DNA of 64,000 nucleotides. Origin: Pseudomonas fluorescens (lineage in GTDB: Bacteria > Pseudomonadota > Gammaproteobacteria > Pseudomonadales > Pseudomonadaceae). Positions within the stretch are counted from its first letter, which is position 1; each line of letters starts with the position of its first letter. The stretch covers positions 4,464,001 to 4,528,000 of the forward strand of contig LR782234.1 of assembly GCA_902825215.1 (NCBI GenBank), read 5' to 3'. Under the pieces are notes generated by a model that saw only the letters and a program-made list of their open reading frames with translations, was not told where the DNA came from and made no database searches. Of this stretch, positions 1 through 8,469 are shown in pieces. The translations under genes and the position numbers were made by a program.

Positions 1-35
1 GCCAAAACGGCCAGCAGCAAAACCAGGCTACGCAT
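1..35 (-). CDS. N-terminus of a secreted protein, cut by the window edge
   Basis: Only the first 11 codons are present, reading MRSLVLLLAVL, which looks like the start of a Sec signal peptide or lipoprotein leader. A strong ribosome binding site, GGAGGAAT, lies just upstream of the ATG at 35. The rest of the gene lies outside the window, so its function cannot be judged. It lies downstream of moaA on the same strand, with a REP palindrome between them. Confidence 0.55.
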   Translation of the reverse strand, partial: MRSLVLLLAVL

Positions 36-126
36 CCTATTCCTCCAAAGGCCGGTGACGGAAAACCGGCGAATGGCCGTTGAATGCAGCTTTTGCGCCA
101 GCTCGGGAAATTCAGCGCCAGAGGCA

Positions 127-190
127 TTCGCGAGCAGGCTCGCTCCCACCTAGGAATGCATCCCCCTGTGGGAGCGAGCCTGCTCGCGAA
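127..190. repeat. REP doublet (REPIN-like inverted pair)
   Basis: Two near-perfect inverted copies of a motif containing CGCGAGCAGGCTCGCTCCCAC (left) and its complement (right) flank about 15 bp of unrelated sequence. This is the usual form of Pseudomonas REP doublets found between genes. It sits just downstream of the moaA stop codon. Confidence 0.85.
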
Positions 191-199
191 GGCGGTAAT

Positions 200-1174
200 T
201 CAGCCGCCGATAATCTTCATGACTGTCGCACCACCGGAAAACGCCACCTCCTGCTTGTCCCCCAGCGCCTTGATCAGCAAGCGCTGCAACGCCGGCAGTG
301 CCTCATGCCGCGGCTTGTCGAGCAGATCGCCGACATAGTGGCGGTTGCTCGACGACAGGCAGCCATGCAACCAACCGGTCGAAGACAGGCGCAGGCGCGA
401 GCAGGTCCGGCAGAACGGTACGCTTTCATTGGCGATCACGCCGAAGTTACCCAGACCGGGAATCGCGTAACGAACCGCCGTGGCATCGATCGGCGCATCG
501 GTCTGCGCGTACTCGTAGCGCTCGCCGATCAGGCTGAGCAGTTGCTCGAGGCTGACGAACTGCTGCAGGAACGCATTGGAATCCTTGGCCAGATGGCCCA
601 TGCGCATCAGTTCGATGAAGCGCAGTTCGAATCCGCGTTCGAGGAAGTAATCGAGCAGCGGCATCACCTGATCGAGGTTCTGCCCGCGCAACGGCACCAT
701 GTTGACCTTGATCTTCATGCCCGCCGCGGCAGCCTGCTGCATGCCGTCGAGCACGCTGGCCAGATCACCGCCACGAGCGATGCTGCGGAAGGCTGCCGGG
801 TCAAGGGTATCGAGGGAAACGTTGATGCGGCGCAAACCGGCATCGACAAGCAAGGGGAGTTTTTTCGTCAGGAGCTGGCCGTTGGTGGTCAGGCTGATGT
901 CGTCCAGGCCCATCTTGCCGACGGCGCTCATGAACGATTCGAGTTTGGGGCTGACCAGCGGCTCGCCGCCGGTGATGCGCAAGCGCTCGATGCCAGCCGC
1001 TTCGATCAGATACGCCACGCCGCGGGCCATGGCTTCGGCCGACAGCTCATCCTGCGCCGCCACCAGCCGCTTGCCGTTCGGCACGCAGTAGGTACAGGCG
1101 TAATTGCAGGCGGAAGTCAGGCTGATGCGCAAATTGCGAAAACGCCTGCCTTGACGGTCAACGATCATGGTCAC
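200..1174 (-). CDS. moaA: GTP 3',8-cyclase MoaA
   Basis: MoaA is a radical-SAM enzyme that makes the first intermediate of molybdenum cofactor synthesis from GTP in the cytosol. The 324-residue product carries the CNYACTYC cluster motif near residue 23, which binds the SAM-coordinating [4Fe-4S] centre. A second cysteine set, CRTC followed by a third Cys (GWLHGC), binds the C-terminal cluster. The protein ends in Gly-Gly, as active MoaA proteins do. Pseudomonads often carry more than one moaA, so this may be a paralogue. A molybdenum hydroxylase operon about 20 kb away would use its product, though the two are not linked. The start at 1174 could also be the Met two codons later. Confidence 0.93.
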   Translation of the reverse strand: MTMIVDRQGRRFRNLRISLTSACNYACTYCVPNGKRLVAAQDELSAEAMARGVAYLIEAAGIERLRITGGEPLVSPKLESFMSAVGKMGLDDISLTTNGQLLTKKLPLLVDAGLRRINVSLDTLDPAAFRSIARGGDLASVLDGMQQAAAAGMKIKVNMVPLRGQNLDQVMPLLDYFLERGFELRFIELMRMGHLAKDSNAFLQQFVSLEQLLSLIGERYEYAQTDAPIDATAVRYAIPGLGNFGVIANESVPFCRTCSRLRLSSTGWLHGCLSSSNRHYVGDLLDKPRHEALPALQRLLIKALGDKQEVAFSGGATVMKIIGG

Positions 1175-1196
1175 TCCGGCGATGGAAAATCGAGCG

Positions 1197-1228
1197 GCTA
1201 AAACTTGACTCAGAACTCAAGTTTTAGC
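1197..1228. promoter_or_regulatory. 12-bp perfect inverted repeat upstream of moaA
   Basis: GCTAAAACTTGA and TCAAGTTTTAGC flank an 8-bp spacer, 23 bp upstream of the moaA start and downstream of the TetR stop codon. The stem is AT-rich and is not followed by a T-run on the minus strand, so an operator is somewhat more likely than a terminator. The neighbouring TetR protein is an obvious but unproven candidate ligand. Confidence 0.5.
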
Positions 1229-1305
1229 AAGCCCTATGCCTGAGTATATTCCTGCGGTATTGCGACCTGTAGCGAAATCATGGCGCGATAAGCCGGCTGA
1301 ATGGC

Positions 1306-1944
1306 TCAGCTGCTTGGCGTTTCCGGGTCGCGCTTGCGCTTGTTGCCCATGCGCACGCCAATGTCCATCAGGAACTGGAAGAAGCCTTCCTGATCTTCCA
1401 GCACATTGCTCCAGAACGGCGAGTGGTACAGCGCGACTGCGCCGTGCACCAACGCCCAGGCAGCGCAGTAATGGAAGTACGGCGGCACGTCTTCCAGCTT
1501 GCCTTCGCTGATGCGGCCCTTGATCAACAGCGTCAGGCGTTCGAAGTTCGAGGCACGGATCTTGTGCAGCTCCTCGACCATTTCCGGCACCTGATTGCCT
1601 TTGACGACCTTCTCTTCGAGACGGTCGAACAGGCGATAGCGCTGCGGGTCACGCATGCGAAATTCGAAGTAGGCGCGCGACAGCGCTTCCTTGTCCTTGT
1701 CGACGTCAGCCGAATGCAGCAGCTCGTTCAAATCGCGCTCGTAATCGAGCATCAGGCGCAGATAGATCTCGGCCTTGGATTTGAAGTGCTTGTAGATCGT
1801 GCCTTTGCCGATACCCACGGCATCCGCAATCATCTCGACGGTGACACTGTCTTCACCCTGGTCGAGGAACAGCTTGAGCGCGGTATCGAGAATTTCCTGC
1901 TCGCGGCGACGAAACTCACGGACCTTACGAGGTTCTTTGTGCAT
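1306..1944 (-). CDS. TetR/AcrR-family transcriptional regulator
   Basis: The 212-residue product has the N-terminal TetR helix-turn-helix at about residues 15-60, including TVEMIADAVGIGKGTIYKHF, followed by an all-helical ligand domain with no recognisable specificity. Position and order resemble PA2957 of P. aeruginosa, which lies near tatD and the fab cluster. It is probably a dimeric repressor of its own or a neighbouring promoter; the palindrome at 1197-1228 is one possible site. The C-terminus is basic (KRKRDPE). The target genes cannot be told from sequence. Confidence 0.88.
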   Translation of the reverse strand: MHKEPRKVREFRRREQEILDTALKLFLDQGEDSVTVEMIADAVGIGKGTIYKHFKSKAEIYLRLMLDYERDLNELLHSADVDKDKEALSRAYFEFRMRDPQRYRLFDRLEEKVVKGNQVPEMVEELHKIRASNFERLTLLIKGRISEGKLEDVPPYFHYCAAWALVHGAVALYHSPFWSNVLEDQEGFFQFLMDIGVRMGNKRKRDPETPSS

Positions 1945-2143
1945 AAGAAAAGGTCTGAAGGGTCAAAATACGAAGCCGCGTATTATGCCTAACTTGCGCA
2001 AAAATGCACGGATCATCGACCATATCTGTGTTTGCCGTTCATTTTGAGAACGTTTCAGGAGCAATGAGAACTCAACTGAAGCAAACGTATTCCAAATTTG
2101 TTTAAAAACCCCGACCGGCTTACTGGACTGCGCGCCAGACTGA

Positions 2144-2154
2144 TCAATACTTGA
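2144..2154 (+). promoter_or_regulatory. Probable sigma-S type -10 element of rgsA
   Basis: TCAATACTTGA closely resembles the extended sigma-S -10 consensus (CTATACTTAA-like), and no good -35 box lies upstream. It would place the transcription start near 2157-2159. RgsA is known to be RpoS-dependent in Pseudomonas, which agrees with this. Confidence 0.5.
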
Positions 2155-2157
2155 ACT

Positions 2158-2274
2158 GTCGGGCGACATCTCCCCCAAGTGTCGCGCCGGTAAAGGTACC
2201 AAGGGACCGCGTGCCTTTGTTTTACTCCTAATGGTCTTAACCCGGATTCACCCCCCAGAACCCGGGTTTTTTTT
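2158..2274 (+). ncRNA. rgsA: Small RNA RgsA (probable)
   Basis: A free-standing transcription unit of about 117 nt is visible on the plus strand with no plus-strand gene nearby. It has a sigma-S-like -10, a 5' hairpin GCGACA/TGTCGC (about 2162-2184), an unstructured middle, and a Rho-independent terminator. In P. aeruginosa the Gac/Rsm- and RpoS-linked sRNA RgsA, about 120 nt long, is encoded beside the tatD-like gene PA2959, the same position as here. The identification rests on location, size and architecture, not on an alignment. I saw no clear GacA box upstream. Confidence 0.62.
2238..2274 (+). terminator. Rho-independent terminator of the sRNA
   Basis: AACCCGG and CCGGGTT form a stem around a 16-nt loop and are followed by eight T residues on the plus strand. 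The minus strand lacks a T-run here, so this is not the tatD terminator. Confidence 0.82.
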
Positions 2275-2294
2275 GCCTGCGATTTGGCCAGTCG

Positions 2295-3086
2295 CTACAG
2301 GGCAGATTTAACACTCGCCAAGGGAAACAGACGCTTGAAGTTCTCAGTGGTCTGCTCGGCAAATCGCTCGTAGTTCTCGCCGCGCAGCATCGCCAGGAAC
2401 TCCGCCACCTCGCGCACATACTGCGGCAGGTTGGGCTTGCCGCGATAAGGGATCGGCGCCAGATACGGCGAATCGGTCTCCACCAGCAAGCGATCCGCCG
2501 GCACTTTGCTGGCGACATCGCGCAACGCAGAGGCATTGCGGAACGTAACGATGCCCGACAGGGAAATGTAATAGCCCATGTCCAGCGCGGCTTTGGCCAT
2601 GTCCCAGTCTTCGGTGAAACAGTGCAGCACACCGGCCTGGGGCAATGCGGCTTCACGCAGCAGCTCGAGCGTGTCGGCACGGGCGCCGCGGGTGTGGATG
2701 ATCACCGGTTTGCCGGTCTGTTGCGCCGCCTGCAAGTGCAGGCGGAAGGACGCTTGCTGCAGCTCGGCGGCTTCCGGTTCGTAGTGATAGTCGAGACCGG
2801 TTTCGCCAATTGCCACCACTTTCGGGTGATCGAGTTCGTGCAGCAGCCAGTCGAGCGCCGGCGCAGCGCCGGGCTGGACGTCGAGCGGATGCACGCCAAC
2901 CGAGCAATCCACATCCGCATACCGCTCGGCGAGGGCTTTGACGTCGGCGGCGTTGTCGGCGCTGACGCCAATGCACAGAAAGTGCCCGACGCCGCGCCCG
3001 CGAGCTGCATCGAGCGCAGCATCCAGCGAGCCGTCATGGGCGGCGAGGTCAAGGCGATCAAGGTGACAATGGGAATCTGCGAGCAT
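2295..3086 (-). CDS. TatD-family metal-dependent hydrolase
   Basis: The 263-residue protein starts with MLADSHCHLDRLDL, which holds the HxH metal ligands of TatD nucleases/deoxyribonucleases. It continues with GETGLDYHYE, IHTRGA and the late ETDSPYLAP motif, all typical of the family and of normal length. TatD proteins are cytosolic 3'-5' exonucleases or related hydrolases; the exact substrate of this paralogue is unknown. It is the last gene of the fab-pabC-mltG-tmk-holB-pilZ operon and lies 12 bp after pilZ. Confidence 0.92.
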   Translation of the reverse strand: MLADSHCHLDRLDLAAHDGSLDAALDAARGRGVGHFLCIGVSADNAADVKALAERYADVDCSVGVHPLDVQPGAAPALDWLLHELDHPKVVAIGETGLDYHYEPEAAELQQASFRLHLQAAQQTGKPVIIHTRGARADTLELLREAALPQAGVLHCFTEDWDMAKAALDMGYYISLSGIVTFRNASALRDVASKVPADRLLVETDSPYLAPIPYRGKPNLPQYVREVAEFLAMLRGENYERFAEQTTENFKRLFPLASVKSAL

Positions 3087-3098
3087 AAAAACGGCAAC

Positions 3099-3455
3099 TT
3101 ACATCGTGTGGGTGGGACGGTCGGACTTCAACGCTCCGGCCAGATGGGTTTCAATGCGACTGCGCGCGGTGTCGTCGCCATCGTTGAACTGCACGCCAAC
3201 ACCGGCGGCACGATTGCCTTGCGCACCTTTGGGCGTGATCCAGGCGACCTTGCCGGCAACCGGGATCTTCTCCGCCTCGTCCATCAGATTGAGCAGCATG
3301 AACACCTCGTCGCCCAACCGGTAGCTCTTGTTGGTCGGGATGAACAAGCCACCGTTCTTGATGAATGGCATATAGGCGGCATACAGCACGGATTTGTCCT
3401 TGATCGTCAAAGACAGAATGCCGTTGCGCGGGCCGGGGCTGATCGGTTCAAGCAT
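3099..3455 (-). CDS. pilZ: Type IV pilus assembly protein PilZ
   Basis: PilZ is a small cytosolic protein needed for assembly of type IV pili, and the founding member of the PilZ fold, although this type usually does not bind c-di-GMP. The 118-residue product carries the conserved stretches NGILSLTIKDKSVLY and FIPTNKSYRLGDEVFMLL. It lacks the RxxxR and DxSxxG c-di-GMP motifs. I chose the ATG at 3455 over a GTG at 3467 because GGAGGTG lies right before it and the length equals that of the family. It is co-transcribed with holB and tatD. Confidence 0.93.
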   Translation of the reverse strand: MLEPISPGPRNGILSLTIKDKSVLYAAYMPFIKNGGLFIPTNKSYRLGDEVFMLLNLMDEAEKIPVAGKVAWITPKGAQGNRAAGVGVQFNDGDDTARSRIETHLAGALKSDRPTHTM

Positions 3456-3497
3456 GTTCACCTCCACTGCTGATGTTCAGAGTCTAGGTACACATTT

Positions 3498-4481
3498 CTA
3501 TCTTTGACCAGGCAATCCCGCCCATTGCACCAATAAAGCTTCGAGCAGCAACGCCGGATTGAGGTTGGCCTTGCTCAGCACCTTCTGCCGCTGGGCGAGA
3601 ATCCAGTCCTGAATATCGAGGACTTTGCCTTGTGCACTTTTCTGCGCCAGGTACTGCACAACCTTGCGCATGTCAGGCAGACCGAGGCCAGCCTCGTCCT
3701 GAGTCAGCTGATAACGCAGGATCAGACTCGACCAGTCGCAGTACCAGTCGAACAGGCGCAGCATCGGAATGTTTTTCCATTCCTCAGCCAATTGCGTCGG
3801 CGACTGCTGGCCCTTGAGCAACTTTTTCACGCCTTCGACCACCTGCGCGCGCTGCTCGCGCACGCCTTGGGCTTGCAGGCTGACCGCCATCAACGGCGAA
3901 CCGGCCGCCAGCGTCAGCAGTTCGACACGCTCTTCTTCGGAACACTCCGGCAACGCTTGCGCCAGCCATTGCAGACTCATCGCCTCGCCCGGCAATGGAC
4001 AGGCCTGCTGCACACAGCGGCTCTTGATCGTCGGCAGCAAACGGCTGGTCTGGTGGCTGACCAGCAGCAACACGGTGTCGCCAGACGGCTCTTCAAGGCT
4101 TTTCAGCAAGGCGTTGGCCGCGTTGATGTTCATCGACTCGACCGGCTCGATCAGTACCACTTTGCGCCCGCCCAGTTGCGCGGTCTGCACGACGAAACTG
4201 ACCAGATCGCGCACCTGGTCGACCTTGATTGCCTTGTCGGCTTCTTCCGGTTCAAGAATGTAATTGTCCGGGTGGCTGCCGGCCTTGAGCAGCAGGCAGG
4301 ATTTGCACTCGCCGCACGCTTCCGGGGCCGGACGCTGACACAGCAGGCTGGCCATCAAACGCTCGGCCAAGGCCCGTTTGCCAATACCGGCCGGGCCGTG
4401 CAGCAGATAGGCGTGGGCGTGCTGGCTACGACCGGCCAGTTGCTGCCAGAGGCTGTCTTGCCACGGATAGGCCTCAGCCAC
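3498..4481 (-). CDS. holB: DNA polymerase III delta' subunit
   Basis: Delta' is a core subunit of the clamp loader that places the beta clamp on primed DNA. The 327-residue product has a P-loop-like GPAGIGKRALAERL segment, a four-cysteine zinc module (CQRPAPEACGECKSC) and the LLKSLEEP motif of clamp-loader AAA+ proteins. The start overlaps the end of tmk by 8 nt, which suggests translational coupling. Length and neighbours match other pseudomonads. Confidence 0.94.
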   Translation of the reverse strand: MAEAYPWQDSLWQQLAGRSQHAHAYLLHGPAGIGKRALAERLMASLLCQRPAPEACGECKSCLLLKAGSHPDNYILEPEEADKAIKVDQVRDLVSFVVQTAQLGGRKVVLIEPVESMNINAANALLKSLEEPSGDTVLLLVSHQTSRLLPTIKSRCVQQACPLPGEAMSLQWLAQALPECSEEERVELLTLAAGSPLMAVSLQAQGVREQRAQVVEGVKKLLKGQQSPTQLAEEWKNIPMLRLFDWYCDWSSLILRYQLTQDEAGLGLPDMRKVVQYLAQKSAQGKVLDIQDWILAQRQKVLSKANLNPALLLEALLVQWAGLPGQR

Positions 4482-5106
4482 GGCTCAGCTCCACCAGATT
4501 CGGAATCAGGGTATCCAGCGATTGTTGCACCTTGGCCAATGGCTGACCGGCGTCGATCCGCACATAGCGCGCAGGATCGGCTTCGGCACGTTTGAGAAAC
4601 GCACTGCGCACTGCTTCGAAAAAGGCTCTCCCTTCAAGTTCGAAGCGATCGAGTCGGCCACGAGCACTGGCACGCGCCAGGCCGATTTCTACCGGCAGAT
4701 CGAAGATCAGCGTCAGGTCCGGGCGCAGGTCGCCCTGCACGAAGCTTTCCAGGGTGGCGATACGCTCCAGCGACAAGCCGCGACCACCGCCCTGATAGGC
4801 GAATGTCGAGTCGGTAAACCGGTCGCACAGCACCACGGCGCCACGCGCCAACGCCGGACGAATCACCTCGGCCAGATGCTGCGCACGTGCAGCGAAAACC
4901 AGCAACAGCTCGGTATCGGGGTTCATGACTTCGTCGGCCGGGGTCAGCAGCACATCGCGAATCCGCTCGGCCAGTGGCGTGCCACCCGGCTCACGGGTCA
5001 GCACAACTTCGATACCGGCGGCGCGCAGGCGCTCGGCGAGGTATTCGCGGTTGGTGCTTTTGCCGGCGCCTTCCGGGCCTTCGAGGGTAATAAACAAGCC
5101 AGTCAC
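4474..5106 (-). CDS. tmk: Thymidylate kinase
   Basis: This enzyme phosphorylates dTMP to dTDP with ATP. The 210-residue protein has the N-terminal P-loop LEGPEGAGKST, the DR motif in LCDRFTDSTFAYQGGGRG, and the lid region with RASARGRLDRFE. It lies between mltG and holB in the fab operon, as in P. aeruginosa. Nothing in it is unusual. Confidence 0.95.
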   Translation of the reverse strand: MTGLFITLEGPEGAGKSTNREYLAERLRAAGIEVVLTREPGGTPLAERIRDVLLTPADEVMNPDTELLLVFAARAQHLAEVIRPALARGAVVLCDRFTDSTFAYQGGGRGLSLERIATLESFVQGDLRPDLTLIFDLPVEIGLARASARGRLDRFELEGRAFFEAVRSAFLKRAEADPARYVRIDAGQPLAKVQQSLDTLIPNLVELSRG

Positions 5107-5125
5107 AGGCAGTCCTTAATCAAAG

Positions 5126-6298
5126 TCATTGCGCGTTTTCGGGGGCAGCGGCGTCTGGTGCCGGCGCAGGCTCCTGCGGCGTAACCTGTGGCAGTGTTTC
5201 CGGCGCGGGATTGGGCGAGGCTGGCGGTATCGCTTGCTCGACTGCCGGGGTTTCCGGCGCTGTTGCCGGTGCGGGGCTGGAGCGGTAATCGGCACGGCGC
5301 TTGAGCTGATACTCGCGCACCGCATTGTTGTGCGCATCCAGATCATCGGAGAACACGTGGCTGCCGTCACCACGGGCGACGAAATACAGGCTGGTGCCCT
5401 CCACCGGATTTAGCGCAGCGTGAATCGCTTCACGCCCGACCATCGCGATCGGCGTTGGCGGCAGGCCAGGAATCACATAGGTGTTGTACGGCGTCGGTTC
5501 TTTCAGGTGCGCGCGGGTCAGCTTACCGGTGTAACGATCGCCCATGCCGTAAATCACCGTCGGGTCGGTCTGCAGTTGCATACCCAGCGCCAGGCGCCGC
5601 ACGAAGACCCCGGCAATCTGCCCGCGCTCCTGCGGTACGCCGGTTTCCTTCTCGACCAGCGAAGCCATGATCAGCGCCTGATACGGCTCTTTGTAAGGCA
5701 CATCGGCAGAACGTTTTTCCCACTCGCTGGCCAGCACTTCGTCGAGACGGGCAAAGGCCTTTTTCAGCAACTCGGCATCGGACATGCCGCGCACGAAACG
5801 GTAGGTGTCAGGGAAGAAGCGTCCTTCCGGGAACAAGCCTTTATGGCCAATCTTCGCCATGACGTCGCTGTCGCTCAAACCGCTCAGGGTCTGCTCGAGC
5901 TTTTCATCCTTGGCCAGCGCGGCGCGCACTTGATGGAAATTCCAGCCTTCGACCAGCGTCAGGCTGTATTGCACCACATCGCCGCGCTTCCACGAGTCGA
6001 TCAGACCGTTGACGGTCATGCCCGGCTGCATGCGGTATTCGCCGCTGTGGATGGGCGTGCCGGCGAGGTTGAAGCGCCAATACACGCGAAGCCAGAACGC
6101 GTCCTTGATGACGCCATCGGTTTCTAGGGAAAGGAAAGTCCGGGTCGGCGTCGAGCCTTTCGGCACATCCAGCAATTCTTCCTGGGTGATGTTCAGCGGC
6201 TGTTCCAGCGCACTGTGAATCTTCCAGGCGCTGGCGCCCAACAGCAGCCCTGCCAGAACCAGTCCGGTTTCCAGCAGCAGCAAAAATTTACGTCTCAC
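5126..6298 (-). CDS. mltG: Endolytic murein transglycosylase MltG
   Basis: MltG (YceG) is an inner-membrane lytic transglycosylase that cuts nascent glycan strands and so limits chain length. The 390-residue protein has one N-terminal membrane anchor (about residues 5-25), a LysM-like segment and the catalytic domain with the conserved Glu in MASLVEKETGV. After the catalytic core (about residue 335) it carries a tail of about 55 residues very rich in Pro and Ala, probably disordered and periplasmic. pabC ends only 3 bp upstream. Confidence 0.93.
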   Translation of the reverse strand: MRRKFLLLLETGLVLAGLLLGASAWKIHSALEQPLNITQEELLDVPKGSTPTRTFLSLETDGVIKDAFWLRVYWRFNLAGTPIHSGEYRMQPGMTVNGLIDSWKRGDVVQYSLTLVEGWNFHQVRAALAKDEKLEQTLSGLSDSDVMAKIGHKGLFPEGRFFPDTYRFVRGMSDAELLKKAFARLDEVLASEWEKRSADVPYKEPYQALIMASLVEKETGVPQERGQIAGVFVRRLALGMQLQTDPTVIYGMGDRYTGKLTRAHLKEPTPYNTYVIPGLPPTPIAMVGREAIHAALNPVEGTSLYFVARGDGSHVFSDDLDAHNNAVREYQLKRRADYRSSPAPATAPETPAVEQAIPPASPNPAPETLPQVTPQEPAPAPDAAAPENAQ

Positions 6299-6301
6299 AA
6301 A

Positions 6302-7117
6302 TCAGGCATCCAATAGGGCGCGGGCAAGGGTTTGCAGTTTACGGGTGAGCGGGCCAACCGGCCAGCTCAGTGCAGCGTAAGCGCGTACCGGCCACACGCC
6401 ATACACGCTGTTGCAGACGAACACTTCATCGGCCCATTGCAGCTGCTCCAGGCGGATATCAGAGATTTGGCTGGGGATGGCCAATGACTCGGCCTGAAAC
6501 AATATTTCCGCACGCATAACGCCGGCGACGCCACAGCGCTGCAAATCCGGAGTCATCAACACGCCATCGCGCACGATGAACAGATTGCTGAACACACCTT
6601 CAATGACGCGTCCGGTGCGGTCGAGCATCAAGCCTTCGGCGTGCTCGCTGTCCTGCCATTCGGCGCGGGCTATTACCTGTTCGAGTCGATTGAGGTGTTT
6701 GAGCCCGGCCAGCAATGGCTGCCTGGATAACCGCGTGTTGCACGGAAACAGGCGTATGCCGTGCTCGGCATTGGCAGCGGGATAAGCGGCAGGAGGATTG
6801 CCTTGCAGAATGCGGCGACCTGGTGCCGTCGGATCGGGCGCATAACCGCGCTGACCGTCGCCACGCGTGAGGATGAGCTTGAGTACACCCTCGCCCATCG
6901 CTGCCGCATAGCGCAGCAGCTCGTCGCCAATCAGCTCGATATCGGCCGTGATGGCCAGACGCGCACAGCCTTCGGCCAGACGCGCCAGGTGCCGTTCCAG
7001 CAGGATCGGCTGGCCGCCACGCACGGCGATGGTTTCGAACAGACCATCGCCGTAAGCCAGGCCGCGATCTTTCAGCGACAGACTGTCAGCCGGTTGACCG
7101 TCGACCCAGCTGTCCAT
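6302..7117 (-). CDS. pabC: Aminodeoxychorismate lyase
   Basis: PabC is a PLP fold-type IV enzyme that turns 4-amino-4-deoxychorismate into p-aminobenzoate and pyruvate for folate synthesis. The 271-residue product shows DRGLAYGDGLFETI near the N-terminus, the catalytic Lys region GLKHLNRLEQVIAR and the late EVFVCNSVYGVWPV motif. Its ATG overlaps the fabF stop codon by one base (TGATG), so translation is probably coupled. Confidence 0.93.
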   Translation of the reverse strand: MDSWVDGQPADSLSLKDRGLAYGDGLFETIAVRGGQPILLERHLARLAEGCARLAITADIELIGDELLRYAAAMGEGVLKLILTRGDGQRGYAPDPTAPGRRILQGNPPAAYPAANAEHGIRLFPCNTRLSRQPLLAGLKHLNRLEQVIARAEWQDSEHAEGLMLDRTGRVIEGVFSNLFIVRDGVLMTPDLQRCGVAGVMRAEILFQAESLAIPSQISDIRLEQLQWADEVFVCNSVYGVWPVRAYAALSWPVGPLTRKLQTLARALLDA

Positions 7118-8361
7118 CAGCCTGCGAACCGGCGGAACGCCAGGGTGCCGTTGGTGCCGCCAAAACCGAAGGAGTTCGACAGCACGACGTCGATGTCCAT
7201 GTTGCGCGCCGTGTGCGGCACGAAGTCAAGGTCGCAGCCTTCGTCCGGCTCATCGAGGTTGATGGTTGGCGGCGCCACCTGGCTGTTGATAGCCAGTACG
7301 CTGAAGATCGCCTCGACCGCGCCTGCTGCACCCAACAAGTGACCGGTCATCGATTTGGTCGAGCTGACCGCCAGCTTGTAGGCGTGGTCGCCGAACACCG
7401 ACTTGATCGCATTGGCTTCGGCAAGGTCGCCGGCCGGTGTCGAAGTACCGTGAGCATTGATGTATTGCACCTGATCGACATTGATCTTCGCGTCGCGCAG
7501 CGCATTGGTGATGCAGCGTGCGGCACCGGCACCGTCGGCCGGTGGCGAGGTCATGTGGAAGGCATCACCGCTGGTGCCGAAACCGATCAGTTCGGCATAG
7601 ATGGTCGCGCCGCGCGCCTTGGCGTGCTCCAGCTCTTCGAGCACCAGCGCACCAGCGCCGTCGGACAGCACGAAACCATCACGGCCCTTGTCCCACGGAC
7701 GGCTGGCACGGGTCGGTTCGTCGTTGCGGGTCGACAGCGCACGGGACGCGCCGAAGCCGCCCATGCCCAGACCGCACGCGGCCATTTCGGCACCGCCGGC
7801 AATCATCACGTCGGCTTCGTCGTACATGATGTTGCGCGCCGCCATGCCGATGCAGTGCGTACCGGTGGTGCACGCAGTGGCGATGGCGTAGTTAGGTCCC
7901 TGGGCACCCAGATGGATGGACAGGAAACCGGAAATCATATTGATGATCGAGCCTGGCACGAAGAACGGTGAAATCCGTCGTGGGCCTGTCTCATGCAGGG
8001 TACGGCTGGTTTCTTCGATATTGGTCAGACCGCCGATCCCCGAACCCATGGCAACGCCGATGCGCTCACGGTTGGCGTCAGTGACTTCCAGCCCGGCGTT
8101 GCGCACGGCTTGAAAGCCTGCGGCGAGGCCGTACTGAATGAACAGGTCGAGCTTGCGCGCTTCCTTGACCGACAGGTATTCCTCGACATTGAAGCCTTTG
8201 ACCGAGCCGCCGAAACGGGTGGAATAGGCAGAAAGGTCGGTGTGTTCGATCAGACCAATGCCACTGCGGCCAGCCAGAATGCCCTGCCAACTGCTCGGCA
8301 CATCCGTGCCCAGTGGCGACAACATACCCATACCGGTGACTACGACGCGTCTACGCGACAC
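7117..8361 (-). CDS. fabF: Beta-ketoacyl-ACP synthase II
   Basis: FabF condenses malonyl-ACP with acyl-ACP in fatty-acid elongation. The 414-residue protein has the catalytic Cys in TACTTGTHC and the two active-site histidines in NAHGTSTPAGD and TGHLLGAAGAVEA. I chose the GTG at 8361, giving VSRRRVVVTGMG, because AAGGAG sits just upstream and the length matches the family; an ATG eleven codons earlier has no such support. A terminator separates it from acpP, so its expression may be tuned independently. Confidence 0.94.
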   Translation of the reverse strand: MSRRRVVVTGMGMLSPLGTDVPSSWQGILAGRSGIGLIEHTDLSAYSTRFGGSVKGFNVEEYLSVKEARKLDLFIQYGLAAGFQAVRNAGLEVTDANRERIGVAMGSGIGGLTNIEETSRTLHETGPRRISPFFVPGSIINMISGFLSIHLGAQGPNYAIATACTTGTHCIGMAARNIMYDEADVMIAGGAEMAACGLGMGGFGASRALSTRNDEPTRASRPWDKGRDGFVLSDGAGALVLEELEHAKARGATIYAELIGFGTSGDAFHMTSPPADGAGAARCITNALRDAKINVDQVQYINAHGTSTPAGDLAEANAIKSVFGDHAYKLAVSSTKSMTGHLLGAAGAVEAIFSVLAINSQVAPPTINLDEPDEGCDLDFVPHTARNMDIDVVLSNSFGFGGTNGTLAFRRFAG

Positions 8362-8403
8362 AGCACTCTCCTTTTTCGAATGACGACTTTGCATCAGGCC
8401 TAA

Positions 8404-8442
8404 AGAAAAAACCGCACGCCGTAATGGCAGTGCGGTTTTTCC
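8404..8442. terminator. Terminator between acpP and fabF
   Basis: A stem built from AAAACCGCACTGCC and its near-complement is followed by T-runs on both strands. On the minus strand it directly follows acpP and precedes fabF, so it should end most acpP transcripts and let only some read on into fabF. Confidence 0.8.
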
Positions 8443-8469
8443 ATGACAGCTAGCGACGACTAAAAACGA

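Noticed and set aside
127..190. Possible transcription terminator for moaA
   Set aside because: The hairpin matches a REP doublet, and no T-run follows. It may affect mRNA ends, but there is no reason to call it a terminator.
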